DNA from: Neoarius graeffei
Lineage: Eukaryota > Chordata > Actinopteri > Siluriformes > Ariidae
Reading direction: 5' to 3'
Length of the DNA stretch: 64,000 nucleotides
NCBI RefSeq assembly: GCF_027579695.1
Contig: NC_083577.1
Location: 62,799,241 to 62,863,240, forward strand
The notes under the pieces are model-generated. The model ran no database searches and was not told where the DNA came from. It saw only the letters and a list, made by a program, of their open reading frames with translations. The position numbers and the translations under genes were made by a program. Each line of letters starts with the position of its first letter. Position 1 is the stretch's first letter. Shown piece by piece: positions 58,301-64,000 of the stretch.

Positions 58301-60077
58301 ACTTCCCGTTGAATGCTTTCAATACAGCATGATTCTGTAAACAATCTATGGCTTCCGGTCGCAGTTCTACTACGTCACTGCCTTGAACACGCCTCTACCC
58401 AGGGCCGTTGGAGATGCTCAAAGTTGATTGGCTCGCGATTTTTCCGGAGCTTGGAAGAGCTGTAGATAGCTTGCCTGGCCAGACTAAGCTCGCAACAGGC
58501 CCTCATGTTGCGTCACGCTTAGGATGGGCGGGCCCAGGCTAACTGATATGTACAATCTGATAACGATATACAAATAAAACTGAATTGAAAAATAAAATGT
58601 AATTGTATATACTACATTAGCAGAAATATTGTTTGACCACTTATATTTTTCGTTTCCATTAGGTATATACTTAAAAAAAAAAAAAAAAAAACATTTTTAT
58701 TAATATAGGACAATTTTTTTCAGCAGTGGTGTTATACTGTTGATGCCCAGCATTGTGAACACACCCCTAGCCTATTCGAAGCTCTGTTTTGCTCACAACT
58801 CTGGTCAGCTGAATTTGCTTTCATGAGTCACACGCTTTCAAAAAGAGCTACTGTCGGCAAGGCAAGTGATTCAGTGCCATATCAATGTACTGTGATGGTG
58901 TGTAATACCAGATTTATAATGCACGATAATTGTTTATGCACACAACTCTTTATGCATACACTCATTACGGATGGAATGAAGATACACTGAAAGCAGCTGG
59001 CTGAGTGATCGCCTCTTACCTTGTTGGGCCTGTTGAAGAGGCATGATCCTCCACCTTTCCATAGGAACTCTTTATAGTCTGAAATACTACACTTTGAAAA
59101 CCTCCGTGGGTACTGCACTCTGCAGCAGAGGAGAGCGCGAGATTGAGAGTCAGCGCCAGAAAGGAAATAAAAAGCAAAAAAATTGTGTAAATATGAAATC
59201 AATCGTCTGAGAGATATTATTAGGAGTGTACCACATCATTAACAGGGCTGTTAAAACTGTAAGCACAGTGAGATTTATTATGCTTTGATACCTACTTCCT
59301 GATGCTAAACATGCTGATGGTCTCTGAACCACCTGGTTAAACAATCAAACCCTGTCATCACAGAATACCCACAGGCAATTATGTGTTGGGGAAAAGGGAT
59401 AAACACTTTGTGGAATATCTAAATAATTATGATGCATCTAAAATAACAACAATGGTGTTTATGAACCCCCTCAGACACCATATCCTGTCATTATAACCCC
59501 AGGTGTGAAAATGTGTGTGAAAAGCAGTAAATTAAACTCTCACCCTGTGTCCTCCATGATGCAGCCTACCCACGAGTCAACACAGCCACACTCCTCTGAG
59601 ACAGAAAGCACATGCAACACACACAGTGGCAGAACCTTAATATGAAATATAACTCAGTAAAAATTTACAAAAGTATGGTTTTATAACTTAAAAGTCTGTG
59701 TCTGTGTGTACATACTATTCCTGCCATTTGCAGGATCCCATTGAATGCCTAAGTTCTGAGCCAGACTCTGGGACAGTGAGACAGCTACAGTCCATGCTGA
59801 TCCATACTACACATTATACATAAACATACAAGAAAAATTTATTATATTACACACTTTAGGATCCATACCTTTGCATACACAATTATGTATATTGCACTGA
59901 ATTGCTGCACTCTATTATCAATCAGATATCGCAGAACCCCAAACTGTAGTTTTAAATTAATCCATAATCAAAAGGCTGTTTGACTTTCTCACCTCGTTCA
60001 CTCCAACCCCACGGCTGAGTGAACACATGCCTCCGAAGAATGCAGCGCTGCTCTGACGGTAGTGAAATGTCACATTA
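33295..60077 (-). CDS. adam23: adam23, 3' half (16 exons listed below, two of them alternative)
   Basis: ADAM23 is a type I membrane protein of the ADAM11/22/23 group, which lacks protease activity and acts in neuronal adhesion and as a receptor for LGI proteins (family knowledge). The sequence shows, in order, the end of the metalloprotease-like domain, a disintegrin domain ([15 protein letters not shown]), a cysteine-rich region ([14 protein letters not shown]), an EGF-like module ([10 protein letters not shown]), a transmembrane segment and a 14-residue tail starting [10 protein letters not shown]. The usual HExxH zinc site is replaced by [15 protein letters not shown], so catalysis is not expected. 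All exon borders have GT-AG sites and all phases agree from one exon to the next. The gene starts beyond the right edge of the window. Introns are packed with transposons; the longest is about 10 kb (48844-59019). Teleosts usually have adam23a and adam23b, and I cannot tell which this is. Confidence 0.95.
33341..34628. other. adam23 last intron
   Basis: No exon or transposon terminus seen besides A/T-rich sequence and short G- and A-runs. Confidence 0.5.
34629..34719 (-). CDS. adam23: adam23 transmembrane exon B (canonical type)
   Basis: A 91 bp exon, phase 1 to phase 2, donor gtaagg. It encodes [20 protein letters not shown] followed by [10 protein letters not shown]. This is the form I remember as the main mammalian transmembrane segment. 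Using this exon and exon A together would break the frame. Confidence 0.95.
35332..35528 (+). repeat. second tRNA-derived SINE type
   Basis: The head GATGGCTCAGTGGTTAAAAC has an A-box and AAAGTTCAAATCCCAGC a B-box. The tail ends GTCCGCCAAATAAGTAAAATG. It is unrelated to the V-SINE core. Similar copies are, as I recall, common in catfishes and other ostariophysans. It lies between the two alternative transmembrane exons of adam23. Confidence 0.7.
36389..36479 (-). CDS. adam23: adam23 alternative transmembrane exon A
   Basis: A 91 bp exon, phase 1 to phase 2, with acceptor gtgcacag and donor gtaagc. It encodes [20 protein letters not shown] then [11 protein letters not shown]. It has the same length and phases as the exon at 34629-34719 and ends in the same GGTGWG motif, so the two look like a tandem exon duplication used in a mutually exclusive way. 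Mammalian ADAM23 is reported to have isoforms differing in the transmembrane exon (recalled, not checked). Confidence 0.88.
36560..37570. mobile_element. PIF/Harbinger-like non-autonomous element (1011 bp)
   Basis: Termini GGCTACATCCACACGACAACGG and (inverse) GGCCCTGTCCACACGGCAACGG, flanked by TTA on both sides (36557-36559, 37571-37573), the TWA-type duplication of Harbinger elements. It contains a (CT)n tract at 37198-37226. It ends 81 bp from alternative transmembrane exon A of adam23. Confidence 0.8.
37716..37827 (-). CDS. adam23: adam23 exon: EGF-like module and juxtamembrane stalk
   Basis: A 112 bp exon, phase 0 to phase 1, encoding [20 protein letters not shown] and a proline/glutamate-rich stalk ending EEPRG. 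The donor is gtttgt. It splices in frame to either of the two downstream transmembrane exons. Confidence 0.95.
37886..38128 (-). repeat. V-SINE, head truncated
   Basis: An antisense tail and core that stop at GAAACCGGAGCACCC; the tRNA-like head is missing. Confidence 0.9.
41399..42012. mobile_element. solo LTR (614 bp) containing a 5S rRNA-like block
   Basis: It begins TGTCATGG and ends CCTGACA (TG...CA), and is flanked by the 5-bp duplication AGTAG (41394-41398, 42013-42017), the signature of an LTR element. The surrounding transposase frame resumes after it, consistent with one clean insertion. No internal retroviral sequence remains, so it is a solo LTR from recombination. Confidence 0.85.
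41762..41853 (+). repeat. 5S rRNA-like segment inside the LTR
   Basis: By hand alignment about 74 of 92 positions match the first 92 nt of vertebrate 5S rRNA without gaps, from GCTTACAGCC to TTGGATGGGAGACC. The box A region (AAGCTAAGCAGGGT) is kept; box C (TTGGATGGGAGACC) is kept except its last bases. The 3' quarter of 5S RNA is absent. It is not a 5S rRNA gene; it sits inside the LTR borders. Confidence 0.85.
44613..44781 (-). CDS. adam23: adam23 exon: [19 protein letters not shown] to EGF start
   Basis: A 169 bp exon, phase 2 to phase 0, the largest seen here. It encodes [36 protein letters not shown] and the start of the EGF module (HICSNHG). [19 protein letters not shown] is the segment that points to ADAM23 rather than ADAM11 or ADAM22. 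It lies 80 bp from the nested transposon block at 38390-44532. Confidence 0.96.
44868..44987 (-). CDS. adam23: adam23 exon: [11 protein letters not shown]...HQGRLIEC
   Basis: A 120 bp exon, phase 2 to phase 2, encoding [19 protein letters not shown] and ending at GRLIEC. Acceptor cttacag, donor gtgagt. Confidence 0.94.
45468..45825 (-). repeat. V-SINE with target duplication
   Basis: An antisense copy flanked by TTAGACCAACAT (45456-45467, 45826-45837). It has the ATCCATCCATTATCTGTA-type tail and a small internal repeat in the head. Confidence 0.92.
46152..46257 (-). CDS. adam23: adam23 exon: [17 protein letters not shown]
   Basis: A 106 bp exon, phase 1 to phase 2, encoding [18 protein letters not shown] and continuing to WIQCGKH. 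This is a conserved cysteine-rich core. Donor gtgagt. Confidence 0.94.
46521..46584 (-). CDS. adam23: adam23 exon: [15 protein letters not shown]
   Basis: A 64 bp exon, phase 0 to phase 1, encoding [20 protein letters not shown]. It belongs to the cysteine-rich domain. Donor gtgagt. Confidence 0.93.
46872..47572 (+). mobile_element. Kolobok-like non-autonomous element with THAP fragment
   Basis: Termini AGTGCATATCACGGG and (inverse) AGTGCATATCCTGG, flanked by TTAA (46868-46871, 47573-47576). The 701 bp element carries a THAP-type zinc-finger start ([12 protein letters not shown]...THRFP). TTAA targets plus THAP domains are the combination known for Kolobok transposons; piggyBac also uses TTAA but lacks THAP. 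Confidence 0.8.
47202..47290 (+). pseudogene. THAP zinc-finger N-terminal fragment
   Basis: [17 protein letters not shown] then ISTHRFPHC shows the first Cys pair and the HRFP motif of a THAP domain. The frame then leaves the domain before the second zinc ligand pair. Confidence 0.65.
47808..47858 (-). CDS. adam23: adam23 exon: [10 protein letters not shown] segment
   Basis: A small 51 bp phase 0 exon encoding [17 protein letters not shown], the cysteine-rich stretch after the disintegrin loop. Acceptor ctacag, donor gtatga. Confidence 0.92.
48247..48327 (-). CDS. adam23: adam23 exon: disintegrin loop (AVNDCDIS)
   Basis: An 81 bp phase 0 exon encoding [20 protein letters not shown]. The AVNDCDIS stretch is the disintegrin loop; the mammalian equivalent AVNECDIT has been reported to bind integrin alpha-v beta-3 (family knowledge). 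The donor gttcga is weak. Confidence 0.92.
48515..48601 (-). CDS. adam23: adam23 exon: disintegrin domain ([17 protein letters not shown])
   Basis: An 87 bp phase 0 exon encoding [20 protein letters not shown] and the following GPCCNSTCL. The cysteine spacing is that of the disintegrin fold. The donor is gtgagt. Confidence 0.94.
48772..48843 (-). CDS. adam23: adam23 exon: start of disintegrin domain
   Basis: A 72 bp, phase 0 exon encoding [20 protein letters not shown] and a few residues more. An earlier donor-like GTAAGA exists inside the exon, but the gtgagt at 48771 gives the length expected between CDCG and ECY. Confidence 0.93.
49214..50072. mobile_element. hAT non-autonomous element (859 bp)
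   Basis: Ends CACGGGCGCAGATAG and (inverse) CAGGGGCGCAGATAC, flanked by the 8-bp duplication CTCTCGGG (49206-49213, 50073-50080). Inside, [19 protein letters not shown] (49522 onward) resembles the start of TTF-type hAT transposases; the rest is deleted. Confidence 0.85.
50081..50740 (-). pseudogene. non-LTR retrotransposon ORF2, C-terminal fragment
   Basis: [20 protein letters not shown], then HWSGHIIRM and [11 protein letters not shown], is the C-terminal part of a LINE ORF2 after the reverse transcriptase. A frameshift near 50695 joins it to [15 protein letters not shown]. No RT core is present and the other end is cut by the hAT element at 50072. The clade was not resolved. Confidence 0.75.
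50801..51164 (-). repeat. V-SINE with target duplication
   Basis: An antisense copy with a small deletion in the tail half, flanked by AAGTCATGTAGT (50789-50800, 51165-51176). Confidence 0.93.
51308..51868. mobile_element. MITE with CCCCTTTTCCACCA termini
   Basis: About 35 bp at each end form an inverted repeat (CCCCTTTTCCACCA...CAGTTCCAGGGCTGGTTC). The interior has GC-rich CGTCA words and a (CAA)n/(TAA)n tract. No target duplication was clear, so the superfamily is open. Confidence 0.7.
52329..52701 (-). repeat. V-SINE, parent A of the duplication
   Basis: An antisense copy flanked by GCACAATCATTTT (52316-52328, 52702-52714). Diagnostic words: CCTTCTACAGG and GACTACGGGC in the tail half, ACCGGAGCACCCGGAGG and GCGGACATGG in the head half. 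Confidence 0.95.
52702..53926. repeat. tandem duplication unit, copy 1
   Basis: Intronic sequence repeated at 54302-55538 with about three substitutions and a different GT-tract length. It includes an old retroelement tail (CCCAACTGCTCCCTGGGC ... AATAAAGGCTTCTTC) and a (GT)n tract at 53742-53767. Confidence 0.97.
53927..54301 (-). repeat. V-SINE, chimera of the two flanking SINEs
   Basis: The tail half carries the words of the SINE at 55539 (CTTATC, GACTATGGGC, AAAGGTGGGG, CACATAGAC). The head half carries those of the SINE at 52329 (ACCGGAGCACCCGGAGG, GCGGACATGG, CCCCGGGG). Its left flank equals that of 55539 and its right flank that of 52329. The switch lies between about 54063 and 54160. 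Confidence 0.93.
54302..55538. repeat. tandem duplication unit, copy 2
   Basis: A near-identical copy of 52702-53926. The GT tract (55341-55380) is 12 bp longer. Differences seen include C for T at about 54437 and G for A at about 55270. Confidence 0.97.
55539..55914 (-). repeat. V-SINE, parent B of the duplication
   Basis: An antisense copy with its own diagnostic words (CTTATCTC, ACCAGGGCACCCGGAAG, GCCACAGGGC). Its right flank (CTAAATTAAATATAT) is not shared with the other two copies. Confidence 0.93.
56280..56536 (+). repeat. LINE 3' tail with (TCTAA)n
   Basis: AATTTCCCTGAGGGAACTTT and GGATCAATAAAGTTTTATC followed by about twelve TCTAA units, typical of a fish non-LTR element 3' end inserted truncated. 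The clade was not fixed. Confidence 0.7.
57156..57389 (+). pseudogene. hAT transposase N-terminal fragment
   Basis: [17 protein letters not shown], then [20 protein letters not shown] and [13 protein letters not shown], match the start of ZBED5-like hAT transposases. After ANDAM the coding sequence gives way to the A-rich minisatellite. Confidence 0.75.
57340..57560 (+). repeat. minisatellite of ~45 bp units
   Basis: About five degenerate units of TTTAAAATGTGTAAAA, an A-run, TTTTAAAAAGCACAGATG. Unit length varies through the A-runs. Confidence 0.85.
57954..58541. mobile_element. MITE carrying a RecQ-like helicase fragment
   Basis: Ends TAGTCTGG and CCAGGCTA are a short inverted repeat; the flanks carry the 9-bp duplication ACTGATATG (57945-57953, 58542-58550). 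Inside on the minus strand lies a helicase fragment. The superfamily is unassigned; a 9-bp duplication would fit Mutator-like elements. Confidence 0.65.
58160..58322 (-). pseudogene. RecQ-like helicase fragment (Q motif and Walker A)
   Basis: [20 protein letters not shown] followed by [17 protein letters not shown] has the layout of the Q-motif and Walker A (GFGKS) of RecQ helicases. Only about 50 residues exist and no other helicase motif follows. Confidence 0.6.
59020..59119 (-). CDS. adam23: adam23 exon: protease-to-disintegrin linker
   Basis: A 100 bp exon, phase 2 in and phase 0 out, donor gtaaga. It encodes [20 protein letters not shown] followed by LFNRPNK. A second acceptor-like AG lies 7 bp inside, but only the outer one (tgctgcag) keeps the frame with the preceding exon. 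Confidence 0.92.
59544..59595 (-). CDS. adam23: adam23 exon: end of protease-like domain (GCIMEDTG)
   Basis: A 52 bp exon, phase 1 in and phase 2 out, encoding [17 protein letters not shown]. The cysteine-rich loop and 'GCIME' are typical of this point in the family. The acceptor is tctcag and the donor is gtgaga. Confidence 0.9.
59716..59806 (-). CDS. adam23: adam23 exon: degenerate zinc-binding site
   Basis: The 91 bp exon runs from phase 0 to phase 1 and is followed by a gtatgt donor. It encodes [16 protein letters not shown], the stretch that aligns with HELGHNLGMNHD in active ADAMs. All three zinc-ligand histidines and the catalytic glutamate are absent, as in other ADAM11/22/23 proteins. 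Confidence 0.92.
59993..60077 (-). CDS. adam23: adam23 exon: metalloprotease-like domain ([10 protein letters not shown]...GVGVNE)
   Basis: This 85 bp exon needs one base for its first codon and ends in phase 0 before gtgaga. It encodes the segment around [16 protein letters not shown], typical of the ADAM22/23 protease-like domain just before the position of the zinc site. It is the most upstream adam23 exon I can find. Confidence 0.9.
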
Positions 60078-60438
60078 CTGTAGACACACACACACACACA
60101 CAAAAAAAAAAAAGACCCACTCTATGACAATGTATGACTACATACAAAGAAAAAATATGCCTCTGTTATACTATGGGAAGCACTTGCTGGTCTAGATCCT
60201 CTCCACCCTTTCACTAAAAATCTTTACAAAGTTATTCTGACGGATATGACCTTTATCCAAGAAAAAAACATTTCTATCCAGATGGGAGTGGTCTCTTCTA
60301 GTATGACAATGTCCACATCCACAGGTCACAAGGGATCATTGAATAGTTTGATGAGGATGAAAATTATATAAATATGTTCTGGCTTTCGCAGGAAAGTTTT
60401 CAGCAACGAGGTTCTCTACCAGCATCATCAAAACACCA

Positions 60439-60653
60439 ACACTGTGAAAAATTATTTGTTTTTTTAAACTTAAAAAAAAAAGTGAGTAAACTGGTTGCCC
60501 TAAAATTGAGTTCATTAAAACTCGTACAGTAAGATGAGCACAATGAGGCAATCAAGTCGCATTATGTGAACTTACTATAGGAGTTTCAGTGAACTCAAAA
60601 TTTTAAGGCAACCAGGTTACTCACTTTTTAAAGTTAATGTTTTTTTACAGTGA
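60439..60653. mobile_element. foldback MITE (~215 bp)
   Basis: CACTGTGAAAAATTA at the left and TTTTTTTACAGTG at the right are inverted. The inner arms GTGAGTAAACTGGTTGCC and GGCAACCAGGTTACTCAC continue the hairpin, so nearly the whole element folds back. Confidence 0.75.
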
Positions 60654-60689
60654 ACTGAAGGACTTTTTTTGAATGAAAAATGATGTTTA

Positions 60690-60779
60690 TCCCTCCAGTA
60701 CCATTCCAGAGACTTGTTAAATCTATGTCAAGGCATATTGAAGCTGTCCTGGAGGCTTGTGGTGGTCCAGCACCTTGAA
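60690..60779 (+). pseudogene. Tc1-like transposase C-terminal scrap
   Basis: The plus strand reads PFQRLVKSMSRHIEAVLEAC then GGPAP and stop, the pattern of a Tc1 transposase C-terminus. Nothing else of the element remains. Confidence 0.5.
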
Positions 60780-60816
60780 GATTAAAGTCTACATGCACAA
60801 AGTTAATAATATAAAG

Positions 60817-60821
<5 letters not shown>

Positions 60822-60862
<41 letters not shown>
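60822..60862. repeat. (CA)n microsatellite
   Basis: About 20 CA units ending a few bases before the Gypsy LTR. Confidence 0.95.
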
Positions 60863-60870
<8 letters not shown>

Positions 60871-61179
60871 TGTGGCAGCGGGGGTGTGGCCAAGCATCGG
60901 TCTGTGAATGGAGGGCGGAGTCAGGGAAGGTAAGTGGTGGAATCATTGCACCTGATTGGAATTAACCTGTGTTTGTGTGTCTTCCCCAGTGACTGCACCC
61001 TTTAAAAGGAGAGAGAGAGAGCAGAGAAAGGGAGCTCTCTCCTCAACCAGAACACTTGTGTGTATGCATGTATGGCTAGGAGAGTGTGGAAAGCTGAAAA
61101 GCGAAAAAATAAAGAGTTTTGTGATCTCAGTTCTAGCCTGCCGTGCTTCTGTGCTCCACCCACCTGGTCAGATACCACA
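60871..61179 (+). mobile_element. 5' LTR of a Gypsy (Ty3) element
   Basis: 309 bp starting TGTGGCAGCG and ending ATACCACA (TGTGG/CCACA inverted ends). It holds TTTAAAAG as a TATA-like box and AATAAAGAG as a poly(A) signal. The primer-binding site follows directly. The 3' LTR lies outside the window. Confidence 0.88.
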
Positions 61180-61180
61180 G

Positions 61181-61197
61181 TGGTGCCGAAACCCGGG
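61181..61197 (+). other. tRNA primer-binding site
   Basis: TGGTGCCGAAACCCGGG begins with TGG, the complement of a tRNA CCA end, one base after the LTR. The priming tRNA was not identified. Confidence 0.8.
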
Positions 61198-61220
61198 TCG
61201 AGTGCAGAAGGGAACGGCCA

Positions 61221-61880
61221 CATGGAGTCCTCCCCCTTCAAGGACCTGGTCCATGCCCTCACCACGGCCCAACACAGCCAGCACCAGGCGCAGATCGTCC
61301 TCCGGAAGGAGCAGGAACAATGGTTCGAAGCCCTGGTGCTGGCGCAACAGGAAGATTGCCAGGCGTTCCGGCACCTGCTCGCGTCGGCAGGGTCCACCAC
61401 CGCCATGGACCCTCCCCACCTCACCCTAATGAAGATGGGTCCGCATGACGACCCCGAAGCCTTCCTCACTCTTTTTGAGCAGGCAGCAGAGGCGTGGGGT
61501 TGGCCGGTGGAATAGGGCGAGGTGCAGCTGGCCATGCTACAGCTCCCCGCCGACAGCCGGCTGGTCTACGCGGACCTCCGCAGGGCCGTCCTCCAACGCA
61601 TGGGGCGCACCCCGGAACAACAACAGCAGCGCTTCCGCGCGCTGCGCCTGGAGGAGGTCGGCTGGCCGTTCGCATTTGGCCAGCAACTCCGGGACCCCTG
61701 TCAGTGGTGGCTGAGGGCCAACAACCGCGACAACGAGGGAATCATCGATATGGTGGCGCTGGAACAATTCGTCGCCTGACTTCCGGAAGGAACAGCGGAG
61801 TGGGTCCAGTGCCATCGCCCGGCGTCGCTGGATCAGGCCATCGAGCTGGCAGAGGACCATATGGTGGCCATTCCGACGGC
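61221..61880 (+). pseudogene. Gypsy gag (SCAN-like capsid), broken
   Basis: A gag-like frame starts near 61221 and includes MKMGPHDDPEAFLTLFEQAA, the SCAN-related capsid of fish Gypsy elements, and RLVYADLRRAVLQRMGRT. A stop interrupts it at 61513-61515 with a probable internal deletion, and another stop falls near 61777. The product would form the particle shell. Confidence 0.75.
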
Positions 61881-62039
61881 AGGACAGCGTGTCTCCCCTT
61901 CTCCCCTCTCTTCTCTCTCTCCCTCTGTTCCTTGTCCTCGCCCCATTCCCCCACCGCAGAGGCCGGCTCCACCCCAGCCGGCCCGCTGCACCCGCGGTGC
62001 CCTACTGTTTCCTACTTCCTTGTCTGTGTCTCCCCCCCT

Positions 62040-62441
62040 CAGGTGAGCTCAATCCACCAAAGCCTGGTGCAAGATGAGGCATTGGGAAGAGCACAATTGG
62101 TGAAGGTGTTGTGTGTGCATGGGGATGTTCACAACTACCCTTTAGTGTTGGTCCACATTCTATTTCGAGGGGAAAAATTTAGAGTAAAGGTGGCGGTTAA
62201 TCCTCGCCTTACCCACTCGATAATTTTGGGGACTGATTGGCCGGGATTTCGGGAATTAATGACGCATTTAGTGAAGAGTGGGGTCTGCCATAGTTCAGTG
62301 GGGGGAGGTCCCAGAGTGGCATTGGCGGGAGCAGCTGTTACAGAGCCGTCCATGTCATCACCGCATCAGAGTGAGGAGCAGCAGGCTCCTCCTCCCTCTC
62401 TCGGGGAATCCCTCGCGGATTTCCCGTTAGAGCAGTCGTGA
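62040..62441 (+). pseudogene. Gypsy protease region remnant
   Basis: The frame reads HGDVHNYPLVLVHI and later HSIILGTDWPGF, typical of the second half of a Gypsy aspartic protease. The catalytic Asp-Ser/Thr-Gly is not found, suggesting a deletion between gag and here. Confidence 0.65.
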
Positions 62442-62471
62442 GACGAGACTCTGCGGTATGCGTTTGACCAA

Positions 62472-63606
62472 GTGAGAGTAATCGATGGTCAAACTCTTCA
62501 GCCAGATGCCACCCAGTCCTTCCCCTATTTCTCCATTATTAAGGATAGATTATACCGAGTGACGCAGGACACTCAAACTAAGGAACAAATAACACAGCTT
62601 TTAATCCCAAAGAGCCGCCGGGAATGTATATTCCAGGCGGCTCACTTTAATCCCATGGCCGGACACTTGGGGCAGGATAAGACACTAGCCCGAATAATGG
62701 TCCGGTTCTATTGGCCAGGGATTCGTGGCGATGTCCGTAGGTGGTGCACGGCGTGCCGCGAATGCCAGGTAGTAAATCCCGCAGCCATTCCAAAAGCGCC
62801 TTTGCGCCCTCTGCCATTAATCGAGACCCCGTTTGAAAGAATTGGGATGGATCTCGTTGGGCCATTAGATCGGTCAACACGAGGGTATCGCTTTATTTTA
62901 GTTCTGGTGGACTATGCAACGCGATATCCGGAAGCAGTGCCTCTTCGCAATATCTCAGCACATAGTATTGCAGAAGCACTCTTCTGCATCATCTCCCGAG
63001 TCGGAATCCCCGAAGAGATTCTGACTGATCAAGGCACTACGTTTATGTCACGCACACTGCGCGAACCGTATGGGTTACTGGGAATTAAGCCTATCCACAC
63101 CAGCATGTATCACCCACAAAAGGATGGCTTAGTCGAACGGTTTAATCGCACCCTCAAAACCATAATTAGAAAATTTGTAAGCAAAAGACACATGCAACTG
63201 GGATAAATGGCTTGAGCCCCTGTTATTCGCAGTGCGAGAGGTCCCACAAGCCTCCACGGGGTTCTCCCCATTCGAATTATTATACAGGCGTAAGCCGCAT
63301 GGCATTCTGGATGTGCTACGGGAAAATTGGGAGGGGGACCTTCGACCAGTAAAAACGAAATTCAATACGTTAATCGACCTGTGCGCCAAACTCCACACAC
63401 TCACACACCTAACCCAGAAGAATTTGCGGCAGGCCCAAGAACGTCAAGTCCGTCTGTACGACAGGGGCACGCGCCTTAGGGAATTCACACCAGGAGATAA
63501 AGTACTTGTGTTGTTGCCCACGTCGAGCTCCAAATTGATCGCCAGGTGGCAAGGACCCTTTGAGGTCACACGGCGAGTCGGGGACGTCGACTATGAGGTG
63601 AGGTGA
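62472..63606 (+). pseudogene. Gypsy integrase, one frameshift
   Basis: The zinc-binding part has HFNPMAGH and CTACRECQ (HHCC). The catalytic core has GMDLVGPL (Asp), LTDQGTTF (Asp) and HPQKDGLVERFNRTL (Glu). A one-base shift near 63200 separates this from the C-terminal part (63215-63606), which shows STGFSPFELLYRRKPHG and the GPFEVTRRVGDVDYEV end. The integrase would insert the cDNA into the genome. Confidence 0.85.
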
Positions 63607-64000
63607 ACAGACAGGGGTGGGGCGTTACAGATATACCACCTCAATCTACTAAAACTTTGGAACAAGGAGGTCCCCATGGCGTTGGTGTCGGAGAAGGCAG
63701 AGCTGGGGCCGGAGGTTCAAAAAAGAAAATTGACATCGCCCACTGCTCCGGTCCCCTGTGGAGACCACCTCTCCCCGACCCAGCTCACGGAGGTCGCCCA
63801 GTTGCAAACAGAATTTTCTGACGTGTTCTCGCCACTGCCCGGCCGCACCCACCTCATAGAACACCACATTGAGATGCCCCCGAGCGTAGTAGTGCGCAGC
63901 CACCTTTACAGACTGCCTGAATGCAAAAAAAGGTGGTTCGTGAAGATCCTCTGCCCCCACGCGGCTGCCTACTTGGACGACATTATTATTTACAGTAATG
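63607..64000 (+). pseudogene. Gypsy reverse transcriptase, internally deleted, cut by window end
   Basis: After the integrase come a pre-RT stretch (GRTHLIEHHIEMPPSVVVR) and then, after an abrupt junction near 63930-63965, the catalytic AYLDDIIIYS. The fingers/palm part between them is missing. RT downstream of integrase is opposite to standard Gypsy order and matches Gmr1-like elements. Confidence 0.78.

Noticed and set aside
61002-61535. A 177-codon minus-strand frame opposite the Gypsy gag
   Set aside because: It is the antisense shadow of the gag reading frame, open because of GC-rich codon use.
60100-64000. Further upstream adam23 exons
   Set aside because: I looked for the conserved helices preceding the zinc site and found none; the region is MITEs, microsatellite and the Gypsy element, so the remaining exons should lie beyond the window.

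Overview
The window is vertebrate, almost certainly teleost, genomic DNA. It has spliced genes with GT-AG introns, dense transposable elements and many copies of a tRNA-derived V-SINE (DANA/HE1-like). A second tRNA-SINE type with a 'CCGCCAAATAAGTAAAATG' tail recalls copies common in catfishes and relatives; that placement is an inference. No bacterial operon, CRISPR array or phage gene is present.

Two host genes can be supported, both on the minus strand. (1) adam23: sixteen exons between 60077 and 33295 encode the end of the catalytically dead metalloprotease domain, then the disintegrin, cysteine-rich, EGF-like, transmembrane and short cytoplasmic regions; the 5' half lies beyond 64000. Two equal-length (91 bp), phase-identical exons encode alternative transmembrane segments. 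(2) fam237a (neurosecretory protein GL): a secreted, amidated neuropeptide precursor at 14653-14266, with a candidate 5' non-coding exon near 15094 and a candidate terminal exon at 9403-9249. As I recall, adam23 and FAM237A are also neighbours on the same strand in human 2q33.3.

Region by region. 1-4.35 kb: a 3.77 kb palindrome made of two inverted PIF/Harbinger copies. 5-8.1 kb: SINEs and a ~0.68 kb direct duplication. 9.2-15.2 kb: fam237a, with SINEs and retroelement tails in its large intron. 16-24.4 kb: nested elements (degenerate Tc1 copies, a hAT MITE, a full-length Rex3-like RTE LINE with intact 1057-aa ORF and 13-bp target duplication, a frameshifted Tc1, and a SINE in the Tc1 terminus). 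25.5-27.15 kb: a complete Tc1-like element with an uninterrupted DD34E transposase. 27.4-33 kb: Tc1 and hAT remnants. 33.3-60.1 kb: adam23, whose introns hold a three-level nest (piggyBac MITE, then hAT, then solo LTR with a 5S rRNA-like segment), a Kolobok-like THAP element inside a SINE, hAT and Harbinger MITEs, a LINE fragment, a recent SINE-mediated 1.6 kb tandem duplication and a helicase-bearing MITE. 60.9-64 kb: the 5' part of an internally deleted Gypsy element with integrase before reverse transcriptase (Gmr1-like order), cut by the window end.

Most striking: the 5S rRNA-like block inside a solo LTR, the chimeric SINE that records the crossover of the 1.6 kb duplication, and the paired alternative transmembrane exons. 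Everything was read by eye. Exon borders rest on splice consensus and phase agreement; element families rest on termini, target duplications and protein motifs. No database search was run.
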